A stretch of 64,000 nucleotides of DNA from an uncultured Roseobacter sp. (GTDB taxonomy: Bacteria; Pseudomonadota; Alphaproteobacteria; Rhodobacterales; Rhodobacteraceae), in contig NZ_CANMDB010000004.1 of the NCBI RefSeq assembly GCF_947496515.1, positions 62,001 through 126,000 of the forward strand, given 5' to 3'. A model generated the notes under the pieces. That model was given only the letters and a program-made list of their open reading frames with translations, made no database searches and had not been told where the DNA came from. This document shows positions 53,819 through 62,897 of the stretch, in pieces (the first letter of the stretch is position 1; each line of letters starts with the position of its first letter). The position numbers and the translations under genes were made by a program.

Positions 53819-55441
53819 ATGACCCGCACCCGCCTGACGCTTTATGACACCACCCTGCGCGACGGTCAGCAGACCCAGGGCGTCCAGTTCTCCACCAAGG
53901 AGAAAGGCGCGATCGCCACAGCGCTCGACACGCTCGGGATCGACTACATCGAAGGGGGCTGGCCTGGCGCCAACCCCACCGACAACGCCTTTTTCGAGGC
54001 CGCTCCCAAGACCCGTGCGACCCTCACCGCCTTCGGCATGACCAAGCGCGCAGGCATCTCGGCGGAGAACGACGACGTGCTTGCCGCCGTGGCCAACGCA
54101 GGCACCTCCGCGGTCTGCCTCGTCGGAAAGGCGCATGATTTTCACGTGACCGCGGCGCTCGGGATCACGGCGCAGGAAAACCTCGACAACATCCGCCGCT
54201 CCATCGAGCATCTGGTAAGTATCGGGCGCGAGGCGCTTTTTGACGCCGAGCATTTCTTTGACGGCTACCTCGCCAACCCCGACTACGCGCTCGCCACCCT
54301 GCGAGCCGCCTATGAGGCCGGTGCCCGCTGGGTCGTGCTCTGCGATACCAACGGCGGCACACTGCCGGAGACCGTGGGCCGCATCACGGGCGAGGTCATC
54401 GCCGCAGGCATTCCCGGCGAGCGCCTCGGCATCCACACCCACAATGACACGGAAACCGCCGTCGCCTGCACGCTCGCCGCGGTGCTCGCGGGCGCACAGC
54501 AGATCCAGGGCACGCTCAACGGTCTGGGCGAGCGCTGCGGCAACGCGAACCTCACGACCCTGATCCCGATCCTGCTGCTCAAGGAACCTTTCGCCAGCCG
54601 CTATGCCATTGGTGTCAAAAAGGAATCGCTCAAGGATCTCACCCGCACCAGCCGCATGCTGGACGAGATCCTCAACCGGGTGCCCTTCCGCCAGGCGGCT
54701 TTCGTGGGCTCTTCGGCCTTTGCGCATAAAGCCGGGCTTCACGCCTCGGCCATGCTCAAGGACCCCAGCACCTACGAGCATATCGATCCCGCCGCCGTGG
54801 GCAACGCGCGGATCATCCCCATGTCCAATCAGGCGGGCCGGTCGAACCTGCGCGAACGGCTCGCCGGGGCTGGTCTGACCGTGGCAAAGGACGATCCCGC
54901 CCTCGGTCTCATCCTCGATCAGATCAAATCGCGCGAGGCGCAGGGGTATTCCTATGACACGGCGCAGGCCAGCTTCGAACTGCTTGCCCGGGCGGCACTT
55001 GGCCGGATGCCGGAATTCTTCGAGGTCAAGCGCTACCGGGTCACGGTGGAGCGCCGCAAGAACAAGTACGACCAGATGGTGAGCCTCTCCGAAGCCGTCG
55101 TCGTGGTGAAGGTGGGGGGCGAGAAAAAGCTCTCCGTCAGCGAGAGCATGGATGAGACAGGCTCCGACCGCGGGCCCGTCAACGCACTGGCCAAGGCGCT
55201 GGCCAAGGATCTCGGGCCGTATCAGTCGGTGATAGACGACATGCGGCTGGTGGATTTCAAGGTCCGCATCACCCAGGGCGGGACCGAGGCCGTGACCCGC
55301 GTGATCATCGACAGCGAGGACGGGCAGGGGCGGCGCTGGTCCACCGTCGGCGTGTCCCCCAACATAGTCGACGCATCTTTCGAGGCGCTGCTGGATGCGA
55401 TCCGCTGGAAGATCCTTCGAGATACAGGCGCACCCGCATGA
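53819..55441 (+). CDS. cimA: (R)-citramalate synthase
   Basis: Condenses pyruvate with acetyl-CoA to citramalate, a threonine-independent entry to isoleucine synthesis. At 540 residues it matches the CimA/LeuA family. The catalytic TIM barrel begins LYDTTLRDGQQTQGVQF (metal Asp), contains EGGWPGANPTD, CDTNGGTLPE and the metal-binding GIHTHNDTETAVAC, plus GTLNGLGERCGNANL. The C-terminal LeuA_dimer-type regulatory domain (about residues 390-535) is present, so feedback control by isoleucine is likely. The next gene overlaps its stop by four bases. Confidence 0.95.
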   Translation: MTRTRLTLYDTTLRDGQQTQGVQFSTKEKGAIATALDTLGIDYIEGGWPGANPTDNAFFEAAPKTRATLTAFGMTKRAGISAENDDVLAAVANAGTSAVCLVGKAHDFHVTAALGITAQENLDNIRRSIEHLVSIGREALFDAEHFFDGYLANPDYALATLRAAYEAGARWVVLCDTNGGTLPETVGRITGEVIAAGIPGERLGIHTHNDTETAVACTLAAVLAGAQQIQGTLNGLGERCGNANLTTLIPILLLKEPFASRYAIGVKKESLKDLTRTSRMLDEILNRVPFRQAAFVGSSAFAHKAGLHASAMLKDPSTYEHIDPAAVGNARIIPMSNQAGRSNLRERLAGAGLTVAKDDPALGLILDQIKSREAQGYSYDTAQASFELLARAALGRMPEFFEVKRYRVTVERRKNKYDQMVSLSEAVVVVKVGGEKKLSVSESMDETGSDRGPVNALAKALAKDLGPYQSVIDDMRLVDFKVRITQGGTEAVTRVIIDSEDGQGRRWSTVGVSPNIVDASFEALLDAIRWKILRDTGAPA

Positions 55442-56157
55442 GCGCTTATTTTGAGGCCTTCTTTGCTCTGCACCGGGACCTTCCGCGTGAAGGTCCGGGC
55501 GAGGCGGCGGATGTGGCATGGGCCGCGTCGGTGGCCGGGACGTCCGCCACCGCGCAGATCGCGGATGTTGCCTGCGGGCCGGGCGCAGACATCGCCGCAC
55601 TGCTGGCGGCTGCGCCTCAGGGTCATGTCACGGCGCTCGACAAGACGGCGCATTTCGTGGATCAGGCCCGCGCAGGCTGGGCGCCCGATCCGCGGGTCAC
55701 GGTGCTGAAGGCTGACATGGCCAGCATCGCCAACTCATATGATCTGATCTGGTGCGCGGGGGCGGTCTATTTCCTCGGGGTCACAGAGGCGCTGAGTGCC
55801 TGGCGCAAATCCCTGCGGCCCGGCGGCAGCATCGCCTTTTCCGAACCCTGCTGGTTCACCGACGCCCCCAGCGACCGGATGCGCGCCATGTGGGCCGACT
55901 ATCCCGCGATGACAGACGCTGCCGGTATTGACGCGCGGGTTGAGGCCGCCGGATACCGAACGCTGGGGACCCGCCGCGTCTCCGACGCCGCATGGGAGGC
56001 TTATTACGGCCCGCTCGATGCGCGCATCGCGGCGCTGCGTCCGGGAGCGGATGCAGCCCTGACGCAAGTGCTCGATGAGGCAGAGGAGGAGGCGGCCTGC
56101 TGGCGCGCGCATCGTCGCGAGGCCGGGTATCTGCTGAGCGTCGTCGCCCCGCGATGA
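55438..56157 (+). CDS. Class I SAM-dependent methyltransferase
   Basis: A 239-residue methyltransferase-fold protein. Motif I is IADVACGPGADIAALLA (about residues 41-57), followed by VTALDKTAHFVDQA and a motif near LIWCAGAVYFLGV. The substrate is unknown; the fold resembles the small-molecule methylases. It overlaps cimA upstream and the NDUFAF6-like gene downstream (ATGA both times). Confidence 0.87.
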   Translation: MSAYFEAFFALHRDLPREGPGEAADVAWAASVAGTSATAQIADVACGPGADIAALLAAAPQGHVTALDKTAHFVDQARAGWAPDPRVTVLKADMASIANSYDLIWCAGAVYFLGVTEALSAWRKSLRPGGSIAFSEPCWFTDAPSDRMRAMWADYPAMTDAAGIDARVEAAGYRTLGTRRVSDAAWEAYYGPLDARIAALRPGADAALTQVLDEAEEEAACWRAHRREAGYLLSVVAPR

Positions 56158-56924
56158 GCGCTGCCGCTGAGTTCAACGCCTGCGCTGCACTGGTCGAACG
56201 CGGGGATCCCGACCGTTTTGCCGCGACCATGGCCAGCCCGCTGCCTGCGCGAGAGGTCTTGTTCCCGCTCTACGCTTTCAATGTGGAGGTCTCGCGCGCG
56301 CCATGGGTCACGCAGGAACCGATAATCGCAGAGATGCGCCTGCAATGGTGGCGGGACGCCTTGGCGGAGATTGCGGGCGGTGAGCCGGTGCGCGCCCATG
56401 AGGTCGTCACCCCGCTCAGCCGCGCGCTCACCGCGCCGCAGGCGCAGGCGCTCGATCCGCTGATCGAGGCACGCCGCTGGGACATCGGCAGCGAAGCTTT
56501 CGAGGATGAGGCCGCACTGTGGCGCTATCTGGACGCGACCACCGGCACCTTGCTGTGGATCGCGGCGCTGGCCTTGGGGTCCTCCTTCGATCACGAAGCC
56601 GCCTTTCGCCGCACGGCCCGTGCCGTGGCCTTTGCCAATTGGCTGCTGGCGCTGCCGGAGCTGGAGGCGCGCGGGAAACGCCCGATGCACGACGGCAGGC
56701 CAGAGACGCTGGCGCGGTTGGCCAAGGAGGCGCTTGGGGGCCTGTCAGCTCAGCGTCACCTCGACGCGCCCGCGCGGCTGGTGCTGTTGTCCGGATGGCG
56801 TGCACGGGGGATCCTGCGCCGCGCCGGGCGCACGCCCGCGCTGGTCGCGCGCGGCGCGCTGGCGGAACCTCCCGTGCTGCGGAGCCTGACGTTGATCGGG
56901 GCGCGTCTCTTGCGCCGGATCTGA
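56154..56924 (+). CDS. Squalene/phytoene-synthase-fold protein, NDUFAF6-like
   Basis: A 256-residue protein of the squalene/phytoene synthase superfamily. Instead of the catalytic DDxxD-type motifs it has LFPLYAFNVEVSRAPW and IIAEMRLQWWRDALAEI, and the second aspartate motif is also absent (AFANWLLALPELEARG). This pattern is that of the NDUFAF6 group, which takes part in respiratory complex I assembly in mitochondria, rather than an active terpene synthase. Its role in bacteria is not settled. It ends the cimA operon and converges on the MFS gene. Confidence 0.82.
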   Translation: MSAAAEFNACAALVERGDPDRFAATMASPLPAREVLFPLYAFNVEVSRAPWVTQEPIIAEMRLQWWRDALAEIAGGEPVRAHEVVTPLSRALTAPQAQALDPLIEARRWDIGSEAFEDEAALWRYLDATTGTLLWIAALALGSSFDHEAAFRRTARAVAFANWLLALPELEARGKRPMHDGRPETLARLAKEALGGLSAQRHLDAPARLVLLSGWRARGILRRAGRTPALVARGALAEPPVLRSLTLIGARLLRRI

Positions 56925-56950
56925 CGGGGCCCGAGAGCCGCTGGAGCCGC

Positions 56951-58174
56951 TCAGACCGGCTGCGGTTTGGGGCGCATGACCAACCAGATAAGTGCACCCC
57001 CGGCGAGGACCAGAAAGGGGATCATGGCGATATTGACCGCGGCCCAGCCCTGCTCGGCGCTGCCGCCGGAGCAGTTCATCAAGCCACCCGACGACAGCGA
57101 GGCCAGTGTAACGCCGCCAAAAACCAGCAGATCATTCAGCCCCTGCATCCGGCCCCGTTCATGGGGCTCATGCGCGCCCGCCAGCATCGTGGTGGCCCCG
57201 ATGAAGCCGAAGTTCCAGCCGAGCCCGAGCAGGATGAGGGCGACAAAGAAGTGCCCCAGCTCGACGCCCGAGAGCGCCACGGCACCCGCTGCCCCGAGGA
57301 TGAGCAGACCCAGCCCCATGATGCGCTCCACTCCGAAGCGCAGGATCAGATGGCCGGTGAAAAACGATGGCGCGAACATCGCCAATACATGGCCTGATAC
57401 CACGTTGGCGGCATCCGGCTCCGTGAAACCGCAGCCGACGACGGCAAGGGGTGTCGACGTCATCACAAGGTTCATCAGCGCATAGGAAACCATCGCACAG
57501 ACCACGGCAACGGCGATCCGCGGCGTTTTGAGCAACTGCCCCAGCGTGCGCCCCCGGGGGCTGTGTGCGGTCACAGGAACGGGCCGCGGGCTGTCCAGAA
57601 AGAGAAACAGCAGCATGCCCAGCACGTTGAGCCCCATTGCCGCCAGATAGATCGGAAAATAGCGCATGACGGTGGCGTCAGGATTGTTGCCGGTCAGCAG
57701 ACCGACCAGCTGCGGCCCGATGACGGCGGACAAGAGCCCGCCCGCCATGACGTAGGAAATGGCCTTGGGCCGGAAAGCGTCCGAGGCGGAGTCCGCCGCG
57801 GCAAAGCGGAAAAACCCCTGAGACGACATGTAGATGCCGGTCATATAGCTGCCGACCAGAAACAGCCAGAACTGCGAGACGGTCAGCGCGTAGGCGCAGA
57901 TCGCCGCCCCCGCCAGCCCGCCGAGCGCACCCAGCAGAAAACCCGCCCGGCGGCCCCACCGCTGCATCACCGCCGACAGCCACGGCGCCGTTGTCATCGA
58001 CCCGAAAACGATCATGGAGATGGGCAGCGTGGCCAGACAGGCGTTCACCGCCATCTGTTGTCCCGCAAGCCCGCCCACGACGAAGATCATGACGATCTGA
58101 CTGCCCATAAGCGCCTGCGCCATCACCAGCACGGCCACGTTGCGTTTCGCGCGGGTATCGTTTTCGGCTTGCAT
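56951..58174 (-). CDS. MFS transporter
   Basis: A 407-residue membrane protein with 12 hydrophobic helices and a cytoplasmic centre (LDSPRPVPVTAHSPRGRTLG). WGRRAGFLLGALGGLAGA follows the second-helix RxGRR loop of the family, and LGLGWNFGFIGATTML is a late conserved block. It starts at ATG 58174 (MQAENDTRAKRN). The substrate is unknown; multidrug efflux or metabolite export are possible. It converges on the NDUFAF6-like gene and is divergent from cobK. Confidence 0.9.
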   Translation of the reverse strand: MQAENDTRAKRNVAVLVMAQALMGSQIVMIFVVGGLAGQQMAVNACLATLPISMIVFGSMTTAPWLSAVMQRWGRRAGFLLGALGGLAGAAICAYALTVSQFWLFLVGSYMTGIYMSSQGFFRFAAADSASDAFRPKAISYVMAGGLLSAVIGPQLVGLLTGNNPDATVMRYFPIYLAAMGLNVLGMLLFLFLDSPRPVPVTAHSPRGRTLGQLLKTPRIAVAVVCAMVSYALMNLVMTSTPLAVVGCGFTEPDAANVVSGHVLAMFAPSFFTGHLILRFGVERIMGLGLLILGAAGAVALSGVELGHFFVALILLGLGWNFGFIGATTMLAGAHEPHERGRMQGLNDLLVFGGVTLASLSSGGLMNCSGGSAEQGWAAVNIAMIPFLVLAGGALIWLVMRPKPQPV

Positions 58175-58401
58175 GGCGCTTGGGTACTGCGCCTGCGCGG
58201 GCGGAGCAAGGGCTCTCGTCACCTGTCGGGTTGGCCGTTGCATGCGGGGTGCGAAGCGCCCTCAGCGCGGTGTCGCTCCGTGACTGATTCGCTGATCGCG
58301 CGGAACCGCGGTGATGTGGGGCGGGCCACAGGCTGTCGCATCGCTCGGGCGCTGCACACTGCGGCCCTTGTGTTGCCGGTTGCCGCGCGTAAAGTCCAAC
58401 C

Positions 58402-59145
58402 ATGGTGCAGCGCGGGACAACTCTGGTGATGGCAGGCGCCCGCGAAGCGCACGGGCTCATCAGCAAGCTTTTGGCCCGCGGGCGGCAGGTCATTGCGTCG
58501 CTCCCCGCGCCGGAACGAACGTTTGACGCCTTGCCGGTGCCGACGCGCATTGGCGCCTTCGGGGACCAGGCCGCGTTGGAAGACTGGCTGCGGAGCGAGA
58601 AAGTCACCTGCATCATCGACGCCAGCCATGCTTTCGATGCCCGGATCGTTCGTCAGACGGTGCACGCCGCGACCCGGCTTGATCTGCGGTATCTGCGCGT
58701 CTTGCGGCCCGAATGGACGCCCGGTCGCCAGGATCGATGGAGCCAGTTTCGCAGCCTGCGCAAAGCGGCGGAGGCCGTCACGCGGGGCGAGCGGGTCTTT
58801 TGCAACACCGGGCGCGCCAATCTGGATGCCTTCGAAGATTTTCAGGGACAACGGCTCTATATCCGCCAAAACCATCCGACGACCGATGCCCCGCCCTTCG
58901 GATTCGCCCGGTTTGTGAGCGGGCAACCGCCCTATCCGCAACTGCAGGAGGAAGTGTTGTTCCGCGAGTTACGGATCACCCGGCTTATCTGCCGAAACGT
59001 GGGGGGCAGCGCCAGCATTTCGAAACTGCTGGCGGCGCGTCGCCTCGGACTGCGTGTGTCGATGGTGGCGCGTCCGGATCCGCCCGGCCACACGCCACGG
59101 GTCGAAACGGTGACGGAAGCGCTCGCCTGGGAAGCCGACGGATGA
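58402..59145 (+). CDS. cobK: Precorrin-6A/cobalt-precorrin-6A reductase
   Basis: A 247-residue NAD(P)H-dependent reductase of corrin-ring synthesis (CobK/CbiJ), reducing precorrin-6A to precorrin-6B in the cobalamin pathway. Family marks: TLVMAGAREAHGLISKLL at the nucleotide fold, IIDASHAFDARI, LRYLRVLRPEWTP, VFCNTGRANLDAF and the C-terminal NVGGSASISKLLAARRLGL with MVARPDPP. It is isolated from other cobalamin genes but fits the presence of B12-dependent NrdJ. The alkA start overlaps its stop. Confidence 0.9.
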   Translation: MVQRGTTLVMAGAREAHGLISKLLARGRQVIASLPAPERTFDALPVPTRIGAFGDQAALEDWLRSEKVTCIIDASHAFDARIVRQTVHAATRLDLRYLRVLRPEWTPGRQDRWSQFRSLRKAAEAVTRGERVFCNTGRANLDAFEDFQGQRLYIRQNHPTTDAPPFGFARFVSGQPPYPQLQEEVLFRELRITRLICRNVGGSASISKLLAARRLGLRVSMVARPDPPGHTPRVETVTEALAWEADG

Positions 59146-59774
59146 GCCCGGGCCGGTTGATCAACACGCAGGCCGACGTGGCCGAAGGGGCGGACTGGCT
59201 AGCGCGACAGGACCAACATCTGAAGCGGGCGTTGGCGGCGACCGGCCCTTTGCCGCTGCGCCGCAGGCCGGATGGATTTGCCGAGCTTTTGCGCGCCATC
59301 GTCGGACAGCAGGTCAGCGTCGCCTCGGCGCGGGCACTCTGGTCGCGGCTGGAGCAGGCAGGGGCCACGACGCCGCAGGCAGTGCTGAGCCTCAGCGCGG
59401 AGGAATTGCGTGCCCTCGGGCTCAGCAGGCAAAAGGCGCGCTATGCCCATGCTTTGGCGGATGCCGGCATTGATTTTCATGCGCTGCGCGAGGTTCCGGA
59501 TGCCGAGGTCATCGGCACATTAACCGCCGTTACCGGCATCGGTGTCTGGACGGCTGAGGTCTACGCGATGTTTTCGCTGGGGCGTGCGGATGTTTTCGCG
59601 CCCGGTGATCTGGCACTGCAGGAAGCGGCGCGGATGATCTACGACATGCCCGAGCGACCCAAGGAGCGCGCACTGCGCGAGATGGCACAGGCCTGGTCGC
59701 CCTGGCGGTCGGTTGCGGCGCGATTGCTCTTTACGTACTACCGGGTGGCCAAGCAAAGGGATGGGATCACATGA
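59142..59774 (+). CDS. alkA: DNA-3-methyladenine glycosylase II-type (HhH-GPD) enzyme
   Basis: A 210-residue base-excision glycosylase removing alkylated purines. LLRAIVGQQVSVASARALW (about residues 49-68), the helix-hairpin-helix LTAVTGIGVWTAEVYAMFSL and the catalytic aspartate in VFAPGDLALQEA (near residue 152) are all present. The N-terminal extra domain of E. coli AlkA is missing, as in many short bacterial AlkA forms. ATG 59142 overlaps the cobK stop by four bases, and the esterase gene overlaps its end. Confidence 0.9.
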   Translation: MSPGRLINTQADVAEGADWLARQDQHLKRALAATGPLPLRRRPDGFAELLRAIVGQQVSVASARALWSRLEQAGATTPQAVLSLSAEELRALGLSRQKARYAHALADAGIDFHALREVPDAEVIGTLTAVTGIGVWTAEVYAMFSLGRADVFAPGDLALQEAARMIYDMPERPKERALREMAQAWSPWRSVAARLLFTYYRVAKQRDGIT

Positions 59775-60436
59775 CACGGGTTTTGAATGCGGGCAGGCGG
59801 GCGCCGGTTTCCGGGCAGACACGCTCAATCGTGGTGTTCCTGCACGGCTACGGCGCCAATGGCGCGGATCTGCTGGGCCTTGCGGATCCGTTGGGCGAGC
59901 ACCTGCCCGACACGCTTTTTGTGGCGCCCGACGCGCCCGAGGCCTGTGCCGGGGCGCCCATGGGTTTCCAGTGGTTCCCCATTCCCTGGATTGATGGCTC
60001 GTCCGAAGAGGAATCCATGCGCGGGATGATGCAGGCGGTCGATGATCTGAACGCCTTTCTCGACGCGCTGATGGTGGACGAGGACCTGCTGCCGGAGCAG
60101 GTCGTGCTTTTTGGTTTCTCGCAAGGGACGATGATGTCTCTGCACGTTGCACCCCGGCGCGAGGATGCGGTTGCGGGTGTCGTGGGCTTCTCCGGCCGTT
60201 TGTTGGGACCGGAGACGCTGGCCGATGAGGTGCAGGTGCGTCCGCCCGTGCTGCTGGTGCATGGGGATGCCGATGACGTCGTGCCGCCGCAATCCTTGCC
60301 CGAAGCCGCAGAGGCGCTGCAACAGGCAGGCTGGAAGGACGTCTTTGCCCATATCATGAAGGGCACCGGTCACGGTATCGCCCCGGATGGTCTGTCAGTT
60401 GCGCTGGCCTTCATGCGCGACAAGCTGAGCCTCTAG
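59771..60436 (+). CDS. Phospholipase/carboxylesterase-type alpha/beta hydrolase
   Basis: A 221-residue alpha/beta hydrolase of the YpfH/carboxylesterase group. The oxyanion region is VVFLHGYGANGADLLGLA, the nucleophile elbow is LFGFSQGTMMSL (Ser), and the acid and histidine fall in VHGDADDVVPP and GTGHGIAPDGL. It is cytoplasmic, with no signal peptide. It overlaps alkA by four bases, so cobK, alkA and this gene form one operon. Confidence 0.9.
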   Translation: MTRVLNAGRRAPVSGQTRSIVVFLHGYGANGADLLGLADPLGEHLPDTLFVAPDAPEACAGAPMGFQWFPIPWIDGSSEEESMRGMMQAVDDLNAFLDALMVDEDLLPEQVVLFGFSQGTMMSLHVAPRREDAVAGVVGFSGRLLGPETLADEVQVRPPVLLVHGDADDVVPPQSLPEAAEALQQAGWKDVFAHIMKGTGHGIAPDGLSVALAFMRDKLSL

Positions 60437-60601
60437 CGCACAGAGCTGTAGCCGTCATTTCCAACCCGGGCACTCGCTGCAAGGCAACCGTGATCACCAA
60501 AATGTGGCATACTGGCATCTCGATTGTCAGGCAGAGGTCATTGGCGATCATTCATCGCAATTTAACCGCCGTCGGGCATCGTCCACCGGTGGAGTTTGTG
60601 C

Positions 60602-61678
60602 ATGCAGCGTTTCGAAATCGATCTGCTCGATCTCATTGATCATGCCGTGTTCGTTCTCGAACCGGATGATGAGGGCATGCCCAGATACGCCGCCTTCAAT
60701 ACCTTTGCCTTGAACGTTATTCAGCGCCCTCTGGATGACATCATCGCGCGGACGGCGGCCGAGGTGTACGGAGGGCGATTGGGTGAGATCGCGCTGGATC
60801 ATCATCTGCGCGTGCTGGCCTCTGGCGAACCTGCGGTTTACGAGATCCTCCTGCCACTGGGCGGGATCCAGCGCCTTGTGCGGACCGCCCTGCGGCCGGT
60901 CACCGACGCGGAGGGGCGGGTGACGCGCATCTTTGGCAGTTCGACGGATATGTCCGGCAGGCAGGTCATGCGCGAGGTGCAGACCGAGATGAGCGCGCTC
61001 AATGGCGAGATGGAGGATTTCATCAATCTGGCGGCGCATGATCTGCGGGCGCCCATGCGCAATGTCTCCCAGATCGCCGAGATGCTGCGGGACGACTTTG
61101 AGGACAGAGGCGATGGCAAGCTGGAACTGATCGGGATGCTGGAAAAAACCGCGAAAAAGACGACCGCGCTGATTGGTGATGTGTTGTCGCAGGCGCAGGC
61201 GGTGACCCCCTTGCACGAGACGGTGCAGTTCGAGTTCTCGGAACTCGTCGACGAGGTGGCTCAGGTACTCGACCCGATGAAGCATTGCGTGTTTCATGCG
61301 GACACCGGGGTGATCGAAGGCGACCGAACGGTGTTTCAGATCATCCTGCGCAATTTGGTCGACAATGCCATCAAGCACGGTCAGCCACCCGCTGGCTCAC
61401 CAGAAAACGTGCCGCTTGGTTGGGGTCTGGAGTTGCGGCTGAGCTTGAAGGACGGTGGTGACGGCTGTGTTGAGGTCGCGATCAGTGACAATGGCACCGG
61501 TTTCAGCGATCCGGCCTTGTTGTTTCTGGACAATGGGTCGCTGCGGGTTGACAGCGGATTTGGTCTTTTTGGCGTGCGACGGCTGATCTACACGCGCGGG
61601 GGCACCTTGACCGCGACGAACCTGCCCGACGGGCAGGGCGCGGTGGTGAGCTTTCGGTTGCCCGGGCGGATCATGTGA
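60602..61678 (+). CDS. Orphan PAS-domain sensor histidine kinase
   Basis: A 358-residue soluble kinase. The N-terminus (about residues 1-125) is a PAS-like fold with a linker DMSGRQVMREV; the HisKA site is FINLAAHDLRAPMRNV (phosphoacceptor His near residue 142). The catalytic domain has the N-box LRNLVDNAIKHG, the G1 box AISDNGTGFSDP and the G2-type GFGLFGVRRLI. There are no membrane helices. ATG 60602 follows GGTGGAG. No response regulator gene is nearby. Confidence 0.9.
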   Translation: MQRFEIDLLDLIDHAVFVLEPDDEGMPRYAAFNTFALNVIQRPLDDIIARTAAEVYGGRLGEIALDHHLRVLASGEPAVYEILLPLGGIQRLVRTALRPVTDAEGRVTRIFGSSTDMSGRQVMREVQTEMSALNGEMEDFINLAAHDLRAPMRNVSQIAEMLRDDFEDRGDGKLELIGMLEKTAKKTTALIGDVLSQAQAVTPLHETVQFEFSELVDEVAQVLDPMKHCVFHADTGVIEGDRTVFQIILRNLVDNAIKHGQPPAGSPENVPLGWGLELRLSLKDGGDGCVEVAISDNGTGFSDPALLFLDNGSLRVDSGFGLFGVRRLIYTRGGTLTATNLPDGQGAVVSFRLPGRIM

Positions 61679-62218
61679 TCGCGATCAGGGCTCAGGAATT
61701 CGTTTGGTCGATGACCGCAGGCCCATTCGCCTGGCATTGCGCAGGAGATCCATCAGTATCGAACGCGCTGTGATGTGAAGATGCGATCCAGGTCGTTCCA
61801 CAGGCTCGCTACACCTGCAGCACTGAGCTCGCGGCATTGCGGGCAAGGAGGTAACCAGATCCATGAGCCAGGGGCCGACGGCGCGTCATCGGAGCGGGCC
61901 CCGTCGTTATCAGCATCGTCGGGGCATGCTGCCGTCATTTGTCCGGTTCTGTGCTGCACGCTTGTCTCATCCGCAGAGAGGTCTGGGGTGGATGGCATCC
62001 CCGTGCGACTGACCTCATCGCCGGGCGGCGACGCTGAAAACAGCGCCTCGATCTGTCACCTTGGCGTTACGAAACAGCCCTAACGGTGTTGCGACATCTT
62101 GTGGCCATACTAGGACTTGCCACCTTCCTGCCACGAGATATAGTCCGGATAGACGACACGGGCTGGTGGCGCGGCAGACGTGGGACAACAGACGGATCGG
62201 CAAGGAGTGTGCCTGCAC
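61679..62218. other. 540-base region between the kinase and HNH genes
   Basis: It holds one weak small open frame on the minus strand (61753-61998, listed separately) and overlapping shadow frames on the plus strand. I see no tRNA, terminator or repeat. Confidence 0.4.
61753..61998 (-). CDS. Possible small hypothetical protein
   Basis: An 81-residue frame with an Asp-rich N-terminus (ACPDDADNDGARSDDAPSAP) and a CPQC pair after WIWLPP. Codon use is moderately like a gene, but no family is recognisable, the ribosome site is poor and a plus-strand frame of similar length overlaps it. Doubtful; listed so that it can be checked. Confidence 0.2.
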   Translation of the reverse strand: MPSTPDLSADETSVQHRTGQMTAACPDDADNDGARSDDAPSAPGSWIWLPPCPQCRELSAAGVASLWNDLDRIFTSQRVRY

Positions 62219-62803
62219 ATGGATGGCGATTTTAGAACGGATTTCACGCGCAACCCTGCGGCGCTGCGACACCGGCCTGCGCTGGTGTTGAATGCGGATT
62301 ACCGGCCGCTGAGCTACTACCCGCTCTCGCTCTGGCCGTGGCAGGATGCGGTCAAGGCGGCCTGGCTCGACCGGGTGGACATTGTGGCTGAATACGAGGA
62401 CATCGTCCGAAGCCCGAGTACCGAGATCAGGATCCCGTCGGTCGTTGTCCTGAAAGACTATGTAAAACCTCAAAAGCGCGTGGCCTTCACGCGCTTTAAT
62501 TTATTTTTGAGGGATGAATTCCGCTGTCAGTACTGCGGTGCGAAGGGTGAATTGACGTTTGATCACGTGGTGCCGCGGGCGGATGGCGGTGTGACCAGCT
62601 GGCAGAATGTTGTCGCGGCCTGCTCCCCCTGCAATCTCAAAAAAGGGGCCAAGCCGCTGCACCGGACAGGCTTGTCGCTGCGCAAACCGCCCCGGCAACC
62701 CGGTGCCGAAGAGCTGCGCAACATGGGCCGGAAATTCCCGCCGAACCATTTGCACGAAAGCTGGATGGATTTCCTTTACTGGGACGCTGAGCTGGAGGCG
62801 TGA
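62219..62803 (+). CDS. HNH endonuclease
   Basis: A 194-residue HNH nuclease. The N-terminal half (ALVLNADYRPLSYYPLSLW, IRIPSVVVLKDYV) is typical of the widespread stand-alone bacterial HNH proteins; the nuclease core is RCQYCG, LTFDHVVPRADGG (Asp-His), WQNVVAAC (Asn) and CSPCNLKKG, with two CxxC pairs holding a structural zinc. The family's role is unknown; it is not linked here to a phage or restriction system. ATG 62219 follows AAGGAG at about ten bases. Confidence 0.92.
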   Translation: MDGDFRTDFTRNPAALRHRPALVLNADYRPLSYYPLSLWPWQDAVKAAWLDRVDIVAEYEDIVRSPSTEIRIPSVVVLKDYVKPQKRVAFTRFNLFLRDEFRCQYCGAKGELTFDHVVPRADGGVTSWQNVVAACSPCNLKKGAKPLHRTGLSLRKPPRQPGAEELRNMGRKFPPNHLHESWMDFLYWDAELEA

Positions 62804-62826
62804 GAGAGTAGTAACAAGACGACGCA

Positions 62827-62858
62827 AAAGGCGCTGCCCCGATCGAAGCAGCGCCTTT
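62827..62858. terminator. Bidirectional terminator
   Basis: Perfect 11-base arms AAAGGCGCTGC/GCAGCGCCTTT with a ten-base loop lie between the convergent HNH and secreted-protein genes. T-runs on both strands (TTTATTG and CTTTTGCG) would allow termination in either direction. Confidence 0.85.
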
Positions 62859-62897
62859 ATTGTACAGTCGTAGCGTCAACCGCTCGACAAGCTCGAT

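Noticed and set aside
53609-55600. Minus-strand open frame of about 660 codons
   Set aside because: It is opposite cimA, with no domain and skewed composition.
56154-56924. Active phytoene or squalene synthase linked to the isoprenoid operon
   Set aside because: Both catalytic aspartate motifs are missing and the sequence fits NDUFAF6; it is also 33 kb away in another operon.
61775-62083. Plus-strand small frame of 102 codons
   Set aside because: It overlaps the minus-strand frame, has no family pattern and is rich in Ser/Cys as expected of shadow frames.
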